From Streptomyces xylophagus (GTDB taxonomy: Bacteria > Actinomycetota > Actinomycetes > Streptomycetales > Streptomycetaceae), in the NCBI RefSeq assembly GCF_000716435.1, contig NZ_JNWO01000024.1, positions 1 through 64,000 on the forward strand: DNA of 64,000 nt. Direction: 5' to 3'. The notes beneath the pieces are model-generated. The model was not told the DNA's origin. It saw nothing but the letters and a program-made list of their open reading frames with translations, and made no database searches. The position numbers and the translations under genes were made by a program. Positions 56,244-64,000 of this stretch are shown here, piece by piece. Every line of letters starts with the position of its first letter. Within the stretch, counting starts at the first letter, position 1.

Positions 56244-57040
56244 CCACCTACCCGGGTGCGGGCGGCCCCACGGTCTACGACCCGATGACCCTCCCGGTCG
56301 ACGACAACGTCAACAAGTACACCTTCTGCGTGGAGCTCAAGGGGAGCCAGTGGTTCCTGCAGAAGGGGAAGATGATCGCCTACTACGGCTCGATGGAGTT
56401 CAACGGCGTCGGGCACGGGCGACTCGACCGACTTGTCCGTACGTCCTTTCATTCGCCTCTGCACGCGAGCGACTGGGTCGTGGCGGAGGGCTCGGGCAAG
56501 ATGCTGCTCGCCGACCGGGCCTTCGACGTCAACTCGTACGACCTCGAAGACGGCAACCTGACCATTCGCTCGGGCAACTTGCTCGCTTTTCAGCCAAGTC
56601 TCGCTCTCAAGCAGTCGATCGTTCCCGGTTTTCTGACACTGATCGGCACGGGCAAGTTCGTGGCCGCCTCGAACGGCCCGGTGGTCTTCATGGAACCCCC
56701 GATCCGGGTGGACCCGCAGGCGCTCGTCGGCTGGGCCGACTGCCCCTCGCCGTGTCATCACTACGACCACGGTTACATGACCGGTCTGCTGGGCGGTCTA
56801 CGTGCGATGACGGGCATCGGCGGGGCCTCCGGGGAGGAGCACCAGTTCGAGTTCGTAGGGGCGGGCACGGTACTGCTCCAGTCGTCCGAGACCCTCATGG
56901 CCGAGCAGGCCACAGGGGTTGTCCCGCACGAGCCCGGGGTACCGGGCGGGGGTGGCGTTCCCACAGGCCCCTCACAGCAAGCGGGCGCACCGCGCCTTCC
57001 CGGACAGCTGGGAGATCTCCAGCGTCGCTTCGGGCTGTGA
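56240..57040 (+). CDS. AIM24-family protein 3
   Basis: 266 residues, the most diverged and longest of the three. It shares KGKMIAYYGSMEFNGVGHGR and IRVDPQALVGWADCPSPCHH, and adds a Gly/Pro-rich tail. GTG start with GGAGG six bases upstream overlaps the previous stop (GTGA). The three may form a hetero-oligomer. Confidence 0.87.
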   Translation: MTTYPGAGGPTVYDPMTLPVDDNVNKYTFCVELKGSQWFLQKGKMIAYYGSMEFNGVGHGRLDRLVRTSFHSPLHASDWVVAEGSGKMLLADRAFDVNSYDLEDGNLTIRSGNLLAFQPSLALKQSIVPGFLTLIGTGKFVAASNGPVVFMEPPIRVDPQALVGWADCPSPCHHYDHGYMTGLLGGLRAMTGIGGASGEEHQFEFVGAGTVLLQSSETLMAEQATGVVPHEPGVPGGGGVPTGPSQQAGAPRLPGQLGDLQRRFGL

Positions 57041-57120
57041 ACGGTAGTCTGCGGAGTGTGACGTCGAACGTGTGCGCGCCGTCACGCCACCCTCACTAGT
57101 TCGCCTTTCAACATTTTAGG

Positions 57121-57126
57121 TAGACT
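57121..57126 (+). promoter_or_regulatory. Likely -10 element for the MarR 2 gene
   Basis: TAGACT lies seven bases before the ATG in an A/T-rich patch, so transcription would begin at or near the start codon (leaderless). No convincing -35. Confidence 0.4.
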
Positions 57127-57132
57127 TCATTC

Positions 57133-57609
57133 ATGGAGACCGAGACGGCCACGCGCTGGCTGACCGAAGAGGAGCAGTGCGCCTGGCGCACCCACCTGGA
57201 GGTCAACAGGCTGCTGACGTACCAACTCGAGAAGGATCTGCAGCCGTTCGGCCTGACGATGAACGACTACGAGATCCTGGTCAATCTCTCGGAGGCGGAG
57301 GACGTCCGGCTGCGGATGAGCGACCTCGCGGCCGCCACCCTCCAGTCCAAGAGCCGCCTCTCGCACCAGATCACCCGCATGGAGAACGCGGACCTGGTAC
57401 GCCGCGAGAACTGCGAGTCGGACCGCCGGGGACTGTACGCGGTACTCACCGAGCACGGTCTGGAAACGATGCAGAAGGTCGCCCCCCACCATGTGGCATC
57501 CGTACGCCGCCACTTCATCGACCTCGCCACCCCCGAGGGCCTGTCGGACCTCAGCAAAACCCTGAAGCCGATCGCGGAACACCTGCGGGGACAACGGGGT
57601 CGTCCCTGA
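57133..57609 (+). CDS. MarR-family transcriptional regulator 2
   Basis: 158 residues. Helix-turn-helix in RMSDLAAATLQSKSRLSHQI and wing with NCESDRRGLYAVLT. No ribosome site is visible before the ATG, consistent with a leaderless mRNA. Target unknown. A dispersed repeat with hairpin follows and may terminate it. Confidence 0.9.
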   Translation: METETATRWLTEEEQCAWRTHLEVNRLLTYQLEKDLQPFGLTMNDYEILVNLSEAEDVRLRMSDLAAATLQSKSRLSHQITRMENADLVRRENCESDRRGLYAVLTEHGLETMQKVAPHHVASVRRHFIDLATPEGLSDLSKTLKPIAEHLRGQRGRP

Positions 57610-57631
57610 TCGTCCGTTGAGGCGGGGCTGT

Positions 57632-57711
57632 TCTGGGGGCTGCCGCCCCCAGACCCCCGCTTCGGCCCTGAAGGGGCCTCGTCCTCAAACGCCGGACCGG
57701 CTGAATAGTGG
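57632..57711. repeat. Dispersed Streptomyces-type repeat with hairpin, copy B
   Basis: Reverse complement of the element at 5901-5971, nearly identical over ~70 bp, with the hairpin CTGGGGGC-TGCC-GCCCCCAG at its left end. Confidence 0.8.
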
Positions 57712-57810
57712 TGGCCTGCGTTGGAAGGGCGCCGGATGGACGGGCTGGATTGTGCGACCTCGTCGTGAGCGCGGTGCCGCTGAAACCCGGCGCACGACAA
57801 CGCCCCGCTT

Positions 57811-59043
57811 CTAGGGGCGCGGGGAACTGCGCGACCAGCCACAACGAACCGGCAGCCAAGACACAACCCCCGCACCCCCCGCCACCACCCCGGCGACCAC
57901 AAAACAAGCCCCCAACGGCAGCCGCCCGATCAACAACCCCACAGCCACCGACCCACCCGAACTCCCCGCATTCACCGCCATGTTGACCCACGCCCCCGCC
58001 TGCGTCCGCGCCCCCGGCAAAGCCACCTCATCGGCAAGCAGATACGCGGTCGTCAACGCCGGCGCGACAAAGAACCCCGCACACCCCACCGCCACGGTGA
58101 GTGACCACACCCCCGAGGCAAACCCCGCCGCGGCCAACGCCACCCCAAGCCCCAGCGCGGCCAACGCCAGCCGAACCCGCGCACCCGCACGCCAGTTGAC
58201 CGCCCCGTTCAACAAACCCCCCACCGCACTGCCCGCAGACACCGCGGCCAACACCCACGGCACGACCCCATCGCCGTACCCCCGCTGCTCCACGAACGCC
58301 ATCACCAACAGATAGACGGCACTCAACGCGAGCCCCATCCCCGCGGCCACGACGACCGGACCAAGCAGCCCACGAACCCTGGCGAGCCTCAACCCCGGCC
58401 GACCCCCGGAGGGAACCCGCACACCGGCCAGCGCCGGCGACATCACGAAGGCGAACGTCCCCGCCCCGATCAACCCCGCGCTGAGCAGCACCCCCGCAGC
58501 CGGCGGAGCAAAGCCCATCAGCGCGCCGACCAGCAACGGGCCGACGACGTACAGGAGTTCCTCGGCGACACCGTCGAGGCTGTACGCGCGCTGCAACAGC
58601 CCACGGTCGTCGACGAGTTCGGCCCACACGGAGCGCATCGTGGGTCCAAGTGGGGGCGCGCACATGCCGGTCAGCGCGGCCACCGCACCGAGCACCACCT
58701 CGGGTGTTCCGGGGCGCCAGGTCACCGCCGCGAGAACGCACAGGAGGCCGCCGTAGAGGAGGGCCATGGGGAGCAGGGCGCGGCGCGGGCCGTGGCGGTC
58801 GACCAGGGCCGCGCGCAGGGGCAGCAGGAGGACGGTCGCGGTGCCGAAGACGGCCATGACCGTGCCGGCCGCGGCGTACGAGCCGGTGGAGCGGACGACC
58901 GCGAGCAGCACGGCCGGCGAGACCGTGCCGTAGGAGAGCCGTCCGGCGAGGGCGGCGATGAACGTGCGGCGCGCGTACGGGACTTGGAGTACGGCGGCAT
59001 ACGAAGGGCACGCCGAAGTCGGCGTGGAAGAAGGCGCGGACAT
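57811..59043 (-). CDS. Major facilitator superfamily transporter
   Basis: 410 residues with about twelve hydrophobic helices, for example VLLAVVRSTGSYAAAGTVMA and the basic loop DRHGPRRALLPMALLYGG between helices. Probably an exporter; substrate unknown. ATG 59043 has GAGGAA eight bases upstream. The final ~12 residues (CGWSRSSPRP) and the stop codon come from the dispersed 29-bp repeat, so the tail was replaced by repeat sequence. Confidence 0.88.
   Translation of the reverse strand: MSAPSSTPTSACPSYAAVLQVPYARRTFIAALAGRLSYGTVSPAVLLAVVRSTGSYAAAGTVMAVFGTATVLLLPLRAALVDRHGPRRALLPMALLYGGLLCVLAAVTWRPGTPEVVLGAVAALTGMCAPPLGPTMRSVWAELVDDRGLLQRAYSLDGVAEELLYVVGPLLVGALMGFAPPAAGVLLSAGLIGAGTFAFVMSPALAGVRVPSGGRPGLRLARVRGLLGPVVVAAGMGLALSAVYLLVMAFVEQRGYGDGVVPWVLAAVSAGSAVGGLLNGAVNWRAGARVRLALAALGLGVALAAAGFASGVWSLTVAVGCAGFFVAPALTTAYLLADEVALPGARTQAGAWVNMAVNAGSSGGSVAVGLLIGRLPLGACFVVAGVVAGGAGVVSWLPVRCGWSRSSPRP
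57812..57840. repeat. Dispersed 29-bp repeat, copy B
   Basis: Identical to the copy at 10595-10623. It overlaps the 3' end of the MFS gene and provides its stop codon. Confidence 0.85.
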
Positions 59044-59162
59044 GCGAATGTTCCTCAACTGGAGGCATGGGAAAGGGACGCCGGTGTGTTCGGCGTGCCC
59101 TATGCCATGAGGAGGAACATGTGGGTCAACGTAGCAGCGCCAGACGGACGTTGACCAGCGAC

Positions 59163-60119
59163 TTACCTCTCCGTGATGCCCGCGATCAGTTCGTCGGCCG
59201 CGCGGTACGGGTCCAACTCCCCCGCTACGATCCGCTCCACGAGAGCGCTGAGGCGGCGGTCGCCGTGCAGGTCGCCGATGCGGGCCCGCAGGGCGGTGAC
59301 CGCGATCGTCTCGACCTCACGGGCCGCACGGGCCGCGCGGCGCTCCGCGAGGACGCCGTGCTCCTCCATCCACGCCCGGTGCTTCTCCAGGGCCTCCACG
59401 ACCTCGTCGATGCCCTCGGAGCGGGAGGCGACCGTCTTGACGATCGGGGGGCGCCAGTCGCCGGGGCCGCGGGACTCGCCGAGGCCGAGCATGTGGTTCA
59501 GCTCGCGGGCGGTCGCGTCGGCGCCGTCCCGGTCGGCCTTGTTGACGACGTACACGTCGCCGATCTCCAGGATTCCGGCCTTCGCCGCCTGGATGCCGTC
59601 GCCCATCCCCGGGGCCAGCAGCACCACGCTCGTGTCCGCCTGGGAGGCGATCTCCACCTCCGACTGGCCGACCCCGACCGTCTCCACCAGGATCACGTCG
59701 CAGCCCGCCGCGTCGAGGACGCGGATCGCCTGCGGGGCGGACCAGGCGAGGCCGCCGAGGTGGCCGCGGGTGGCCATCGAGCGGATGTAGACGCCGGGGT
59801 CGGAGGAGTGGTCCGACATGCGCACGCGGTCACCGAGCAGGGCGCCGCCCGAGAACGGCGAGGACGGGTCGACGGCCAGGACGCCGACCCTCCTGCCCTG
59901 CTTGCGGTACGCCGTGACCAGCGCGGACGTCGAGGTCGACTTGCCCACGCCCGGCGATCCGGTGAGGCCCACGACGTACGCCCCGCCGGTCAGCGGTGCG
60001 AGCGTCGCCATGACCTCCCTGAGCTGGGGGGACGCCCCCTCCACCAGGGAGATCAGCCGGGCCACGGCCCGCGGCCGGCCTTCCCTGGCCTGGGCCACCA
60101 GCGAGGCGACGTCCTCCAT
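59163..60119 (-). CDS. meaB: Methylmalonyl-CoA mutase-associated GTPase MeaB
   Basis: 318-residue G3E-family GTPase that guards cobalamin loading and protects acyl-CoA mutases. P-loop GSPGVGKSTSTSALV, DVILVETVGVGQSE (switch) and VNKADRDGA are present, with the C-terminal dimer arm. ATG start. It follows the thiolase gene on the same strand by 43 bp. Its client could be methylmalonyl-CoA mutase or IcmA. Confidence 0.94.
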   Translation of the reverse strand: MEDVASLVAQAREGRPRAVARLISLVEGASPQLREVMATLAPLTGGAYVVGLTGSPGVGKSTSTSALVTAYRKQGRRVGVLAVDPSSPFSGGALLGDRVRMSDHSSDPGVYIRSMATRGHLGGLAWSAPQAIRVLDAAGCDVILVETVGVGQSEVEIASQADTSVVLLAPGMGDGIQAAKAGILEIGDVYVVNKADRDGADATARELNHMLGLGESRGPGDWRPPIVKTVASRSEGIDEVVEALEKHRAWMEEHGVLAERRAARAAREVETIAVTALRARIGDLHGDRRLSALVERIVAGELDPYRAADELIAGITER

Positions 60120-60162
60120 GACAGCTCCGTTCCCTTGCCGACGTGCGAGAAAGTACTGCTGC

Positions 60163-61365
60163 TCAGGCCTTGGGTACCCGCACGATCAGCGCGTCACCCT
60201 GACCGCCGCCACCGCACAGCGCCGCCGCGCCGACCCCGCCGCCGCGCCGCTTGAGCTCCAGCGCCAGGTGCAGCACCAGCCGGGCGCCGGACATGCCGAT
60301 GGGGTGGCCCAGGGCGATGGCCCCGCCGTTGACGTTCACCTTTTCCGTGGACACCCCGAGGTCCTTCATTGACTGGACCGCGACGGCGGCGAAGGCCTCG
60401 TTGATCTCGATCAGGTCGAGGCTCTCGACCTCCAGGCCCTCCTTCTTCAGGGCGTGCAGGATCGCGTTGGAGGGCTGGGACTGGAGGGAGTTGTCCGGGC
60501 CCGCCACGTTCCCGTGGGCGCCGATCTCCGCGATCCACTCAAGGCCCAGCTCCTGCGCCTTGGTCTTGCTCATCACGACCACGGCCGCCGCACCGTCCGA
60601 GATCTGCGAGGAGGTGCCGGCGGTGATGGTGCCGTCCCGGGTGAACGCGGGGCGCAGCTTGCCGAGCGACTCGACCGTGGTCTCCGCGCGGATGCCCTCG
60701 TCCTTGCTGAAGACGACGGCGTCGCCCTTGCGCTGCGGGATCTCGATGGGGGTGATCTCGGCCTCGAAGACGCCGTTCTGCTGCGCGGCCGCGGCCCGCT
60801 GGTGGGAGAGGGCAGCCACCTCGTCCTGCTCGGGGCGCTGAATACCGAGCCGCGTGTTGTGCTTCTCCGTGGACTCGCCCATCGCGATGTTCTCGAAGGC
60901 GTCGGTGAGGCCGTCGTAGGCCATGGCGTCGAGCATCTCGATCGCGCCGTACTTGTATCCCTCGCGGGACTTGGGGAGCAGGTGGGGGGCGTTGGTCATG
61001 GACTCCTGGCCGCCCGCGACGATCACGTCGAACTCACCTGCACGGATGAGCTGGTCGGCGAGCGCGATGGCGTCGAGGCCCGAGAGACAGACCTTGTTGA
61101 TGGTGAGCGCCGGGACGCTCATGGGGATGCCCGCCTTGACGGCGGCCTGGCGTGCCGGGATCTGCCCTGCCCCGGCCTGGAGCACCTGGCCCATGATCAC
61201 GTACTGCACCTGGTCGCCACCGATACCCGCACGGTCGAGGGCGGCCTTGATCGCGAAGCCGCCGAGGTCGGCTCCGGAGAAGGACTTCAGGGAGCCCAGC
61301 AACCGTCCCATGGGCGTCCGGGCGCCCGCGACGATCACCGAGGTCGTGCTGTTCGTTCCAGACAT
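60163..61365 (-). CDS. Acetyl-CoA C-acetyltransferase (thiolase)
   Basis: 400 residues. The nucleophile Cys is in [12 protein letters not shown], the His in [10 protein letters not shown], and the second catalytic Cys in [16 protein letters not shown] with the [10 protein letters not shown] loop. It condenses two acetyl-CoA to acetoacetyl-CoA or cleaves it. I start at ATG 61365 (GGAAGGGG about 10 bases upstream). First gene of a thiolase-meaB pair, divergent from the epimerase gene across 149 bp. Confidence 0.95.
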   Translation of the reverse strand: MSGTNSTTSVIVAGARTPMGRLLGSLKSFSGADLGGFAIKAALDRAGIGGDQVQYVIMGQVLQAGAGQIPARQAAVKAGIPMSVPALTINKVCLSGLDAIALADQLIRAGEFDVIVAGGQESMTNAPHLLPKSREGYKYGAIEMLDAMAYDGLTDAFENIAMGESTEKHNTRLGIQRPEQDEVAALSHQRAAAAQQNGVFEAEITPIEIPQRKGDAVVFSKDEGIRAETTVESLGKLRPAFTRDGTITAGTSSQISDGAAAVVVMSKTKAQELGLEWIAEIGAHGNVAGPDNSLQSQPSNAILHALKKEGLEVESLDLIEINEAFAAVAVQSMKDLGVSTEKVNVNGGAIALGHPIGMSGARLVLHLALELKRRGGGVGAAALCGGGGQGDALIVRVPKA

Positions 61366-61514
61366 GAGGTGCGATCCCCTTCCAGCGTGTTTCAGCTGAG
61401 GAGTGAACGAGGGTTTACTTGAAATGTACTGAGCGGTAGACCACCCCGTCATCGGGCCGTCGGTGTGATCGCGCGCACGTTGCGTAACCATCCCGGTAGC
61501 GCTGCACTACATAC

Positions 61515-61955
61515 ATGCTGACGCGAATCGACCACATCGGGATCGCCTGCTTCGACCTCGACACGACAGTCGAGTTCTACCGGGCCACGTACGGCTTCGA
61601 GGTGTTCCACTCCGAGGTCAACGAGGAGCAGGGCGTACGCGAGGCCATGTTGAAGATCAACAACACGGACGACGGCGGCGCCTCCTACCTCCAGCTCCTG
61701 GAACCGACCCGCGAGGACTCCGCTGTAGGAAAGTGGCTGGCGAAGAACGGGGAGGGGGTCCACCACATCGCCTTCGGTACGGCGGACGTCGACACGGACT
61801 CCGAGGACATCCGGGGGAAGGGCGTACGCGTTCTGTACGACGAGCCCCGGCGCGGCTCCATGGGGTCACGGATCACGTTCCTGCATCCAAAGGATTGCCA
61901 TGGCGTACTGACAGAACTGGTCACTTCGGCGCCTGTTGAGTCACCTGAGCACTGA
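61515..61955 (+). CDS. mce: Methylmalonyl-CoA epimerase
   Basis: 146-residue VOC-fold enzyme converting (S)- to (R)-methylmalonyl-CoA. Metal-binding His and Glu/Gln residues sit in RIDHIGIACFDLDT, YLQLLEP and GEGVHHIAFG, with a late Glu in HGVLTELV. Works with mutase and MeaB in propionate and odd-chain metabolism. Confidence 0.95.
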   Translation: MLTRIDHIGIACFDLDTTVEFYRATYGFEVFHSEVNEEQGVREAMLKINNTDDGGASYLQLLEPTREDSAVGKWLAKNGEGVHHIAFGTADVDTDSEDIRGKGVRVLYDEPRRGSMGSRITFLHPKDCHGVLTELVTSAPVESPEH

Positions 61956-62163
61956 CCCTCGTACATATGGGCCGGTAGGGTTGGGGTCGGTCGCTCCCGA
62001 AGTCCGGAGTGACCGCATGCCGGGGTCCGGTTTCGGGGGCGAGCGTCGGGGCAGCAGCCCGTGCTCGGCCGTTGATCTGACACCATTCCCCGGGAGCCCC
62101 GTTCGGCGGACGGACGGAGCTCGTTGGAGTAAACCGCGACCAGGGGACGGATGGGACCGCGCA

Positions 62164-64000
62164 GTGCGGGGCTACGAACGCCAGGAGCGAGAGCCGGCGG
62201 CTGACGTCGACCACCTCTCTCGGTTCGAGGCCGAGATGGAGCGGCTGAAGACCGAGCGGGAAAAGGCGATCCAGCATGCCGAGGACCTCGGCTACCAGGT
62301 CGAGGTGTTGCGCGCCAAGCTGCACGAGGCGCGCCGCACCCTCATGTCCCGGCCGGCTTACGACGGCGGTGACATCGGCTATCAGGCCGAGCAGATGCTC
62401 CGTAATGCCCAGGTCCAGGCGGATCAGCTGCGGCAGGACGCCGAGCGGGAGCTGAGCCAGGCCCGCGCGCAGACCCAGCGCATCCTCCAGGAGCACGCGG
62501 AGAACGCGGCCCGCCTCCAGGCGGAGCTGCACCAGGAGGCGGTGACCCGGCGCCAGCAGCTCGACCAGGAACTGTCGGAACGCCGGCAGACCGTCGAGTC
62601 GCACGTCAACGAGAACGTGTCGTGGGCGGAGAACCTGCGCGCCCGCTCCGAGGCACAGGCCCGCCGTCTCGTGGAGGAGTCGCGGACCGAGGCCGAGCAG
62701 GCCCTGGCCGCCGCCCGCGCCGAGGCCGAGCGGGTCGCCGCCGAGGCCCGGCAGCGGCTGGAGATGGACGCCGAGGCCGCCCGCGCGGAGGCCGAGCAAC
62801 TCCTGCGCCGCGCCCGCACGGACGCCGAGCGACTGCTGAACGCGGCCTCCTCGCAGGCCCAGGAGGCCACCGACCACGCCGAGCAGCTGCGCAGCTCCAC
62901 GGTCAACGAGTCGGACAGCGCCCGCCGTCAGGCCACCGAGCTGAGCCGGGCCGCCGAGACGCGCATGGCGGAGGCCGAAACCTCACTGCGTGAAGCACGA
63001 CTTGAGGCGGAGAAGGTCCTCTCCGAGGCCAAGGAAGCCGCCGCCAAGGCCCTCTCCAGCGCCGAGTCCGCGAACGAGCAGCGCACACGGACGGCGAAGG
63101 AGCAGGTCGCCCGGCTGGTCACGGAGGCCACCAAGGAGGCCGAGACCACCAAGTCGGACGCCGAGCAGATCGTCGCCGACGCCCAGGCCAAGGCCGACAA
63201 GATCGTCGCGGAGGCCGAGGAGAACGCCCGCAGCCTCACCGCCGAGGAGACCGCCTCCCAGCTCGCCAAGGCCGCCCGCACCGCCGAGGACGTCCTCGAC
63301 AAGGCGTCCGAGGACGCCAAGAACACCACGAAGGCCGCCACCGAGGAGGCCGAGCGGATCCGCTCCGAGGCGGAGGCCGAGGCCGACCGGCTGCGCGCCC
63401 AGGCGCACGACATCGCCGAACAGCTCAAGGGCACGGCGAAGGACGACACCAAGGAGTACCGCGCCAAGACGGTCGAGCTGCAGGAGGAGGCCCGCCGGCT
63501 GCGCGGCGAGGCCGAGCAGCTGCGCGCCGACGCGGTCGGCGAGGGCGAGCGCATCCGCGCCGAGGCACGCCGCGAGGCCGTCCAGCAGATCGAGGAGGCG
63601 GCCAAGACCGCCGAGGAACTGCTGTCCAAGGCCCGCGCCGACGCCGACGAGCTGCGCCAGACCGCCACCACGGACAGCGAGAAGGTCCGCACCGAGGCCA
63701 TCGAGCGCGCCACCACCCTGCGCCGGCAGGCCGAGGAGACCCTCGACCGCACCCGCAAGGAGGCGGAGCGGCACCGCTCGGAGGTCATCGAGCAGTCCGA
63801 GGGCATCAAGGCCGACGCCGAACAGGCGGCGCGCGACCTGCGCGACGAGACCGAGCGGGCCATAGAGGCACGCCGCGAGGAGGCCGCCGAGGGCCTCACC
63901 CGGCTGCACACGGAGACCGAGGAGCGGCTCGCCGCTGCCGAGCAGGCACTGACCGACGCCCGCGAGGAGGCCGAGCGGATCCGCCGCGAGGCCGCCGAGG
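62164..64000 (+). CDS. scy: Scy polarisome coiled-coil protein (5' part)
   Basis: Open to the window edge, 612 codons seen. GTG start; the protein begins VRGYERQE, then HLSRFEAEMERLKTEREKAI, a conserved DivIVA-like coiled-coil start, and continues as an almost unbroken coiled coil rich in AEAEA, EEAER and LRAEAE-type units. Scy is a tip-organising scaffold in Streptomyces, forming assemblies with DivIVA and FilP. An ATG 13 bp upstream is out of frame, so the GTG is chosen. The repeat structure is long-period rather than simple heptads. Confidence 0.9.
   Translation, partial: MRGYERQEREPAADVDHLSRFEAEMERLKTEREKAIQHAEDLGYQVEVLRAKLHEARRTLMSRPAYDGGDIGYQAEQMLRNAQVQADQLRQDAERELSQARAQTQRILQEHAENAARLQAELHQEAVTRRQQLDQELSERRQTVESHVNENVSWAENLRARSEAQARRLVEESRTEAEQALAAARAEAERVAAEARQRLEMDAEAARAEAEQLLRRARTDAERLLNAASSQAQEATDHAEQLRSSTVNESDSARRQATELSRAAETRMAEAETSLREARLEAEKVLSEAKEAAAKALSSAESANEQRTRTAKEQVARLVTEATKEAETTKSDAEQIVADAQAKADKIVAEAEENARSLTAEETASQLAKAARTAEDVLDKASEDAKNTTKAATEEAERIRSEAEAEADRLRAQAHDIAEQLKGTAKDDTKEYRAKTVELQEEARRLRGEAEQLRADAVGEGERIRAEARREAVQQIEEAAKTAEELLSKARADADELRQTATTDSEKVRTEAIERATTLRRQAEETLDRTRKEAERHRSEVIEQSEGIKADAEQAARDLRDETERAIEARREEAAEGLTRLHTETEERLAAAEQALTDAREEAERIRREAAE

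Overview
This is a high-GC chromosomal segment from a Streptomyces-like actinomycete. The evidence is strong G/C preference at third codon positions, frequent GTG starts, GGAGG-type ribosome sites, the GlgE-pathway genes, the glxA/cslA pair and the polarity gene scy at the right edge. From memory, much of the gene order resembles the S. coelicolor chromosome between its scy and treS loci, but I could not check this.

Left part (1-17.1 kb). The window opens in the alpha-glucan/trehalose operon: a treS gene broken by two internal deletions, then intact pep2 and a glgB with an unusual ~320-residue disordered N-terminal extension. Next come a HelD-type helicase, a translationally coupled MerR regulator and thioredoxin, an Lrp-type regulator divergent from a short-chain-type epimerase, an AAA ATPase with a DUF2127 membrane protein, and a dicarboxylate symporter divergent from a CitA/CitB-type two-component pair.

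Accessory island (17.1-31 kb). This is the most unusual part. It has four NB-ARC/TPR (NLR-like STAND) ATPases, a nucleoside phosphorylase-type nucleosidase, a small four-helix membrane protein and a sugar-type ABC importer. The nucleosidase and all NLRs share a short G-D-H-x-D-F-R-G-G motif that looks like a prion-like signalling peptide; in the fourth NLR it lies in the upstream nucleosidase frame. The nucleosidase and its downstream NLR look like one fused protein split by a single-base frameshift. A nucleosidase 5' remnant joined directly to a permease 3' remnant suggests that a whole [nucleosidase ... permease] block was once duplicated in tandem and then collapsed by a ~6 kb deletion. Three NLR genes end with the same 11-bp convergent overlap. 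I infer an anti-phage or regulated-cell-death island.

Middle part (31-39.6 kb). A small TPR gene and a divergent CGNR-type zinc-finger gene share a duplicated operator-like element. These are followed by an XRE-type regulator and a central-carbon block: pfkA facing away from pta-ackA-pyk.

Right part (39.6-64 kb). This holds a surface/secreted-protein operon (DUF6230, DUF6114 and a low-complexity secreted protein), a thioredoxin-TPR protein, a TetR regulator with a clear operator, and icmA (isobutyryl-CoA mutase large subunit) behind a 24-bp perfect palindrome. It continues with a MarR gene, the tip-growth glycan set (GH6 lipoprotein, glxA, cslA), a kinase-like phosphotransferase, two DUF3817 genes, a three-gene AIM24 operon, a second MarR gene, an MFS exporter, meaB, a thiolase and methylmalonyl-CoA epimerase. 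The 5' half of scy runs off the edge. Two Streptomyces-type dispersed repeat families occur twice each, and one of them supplies the C-terminal tail of two proteins. I saw no tRNA, rRNA, CRISPR array, transposase or integrase.
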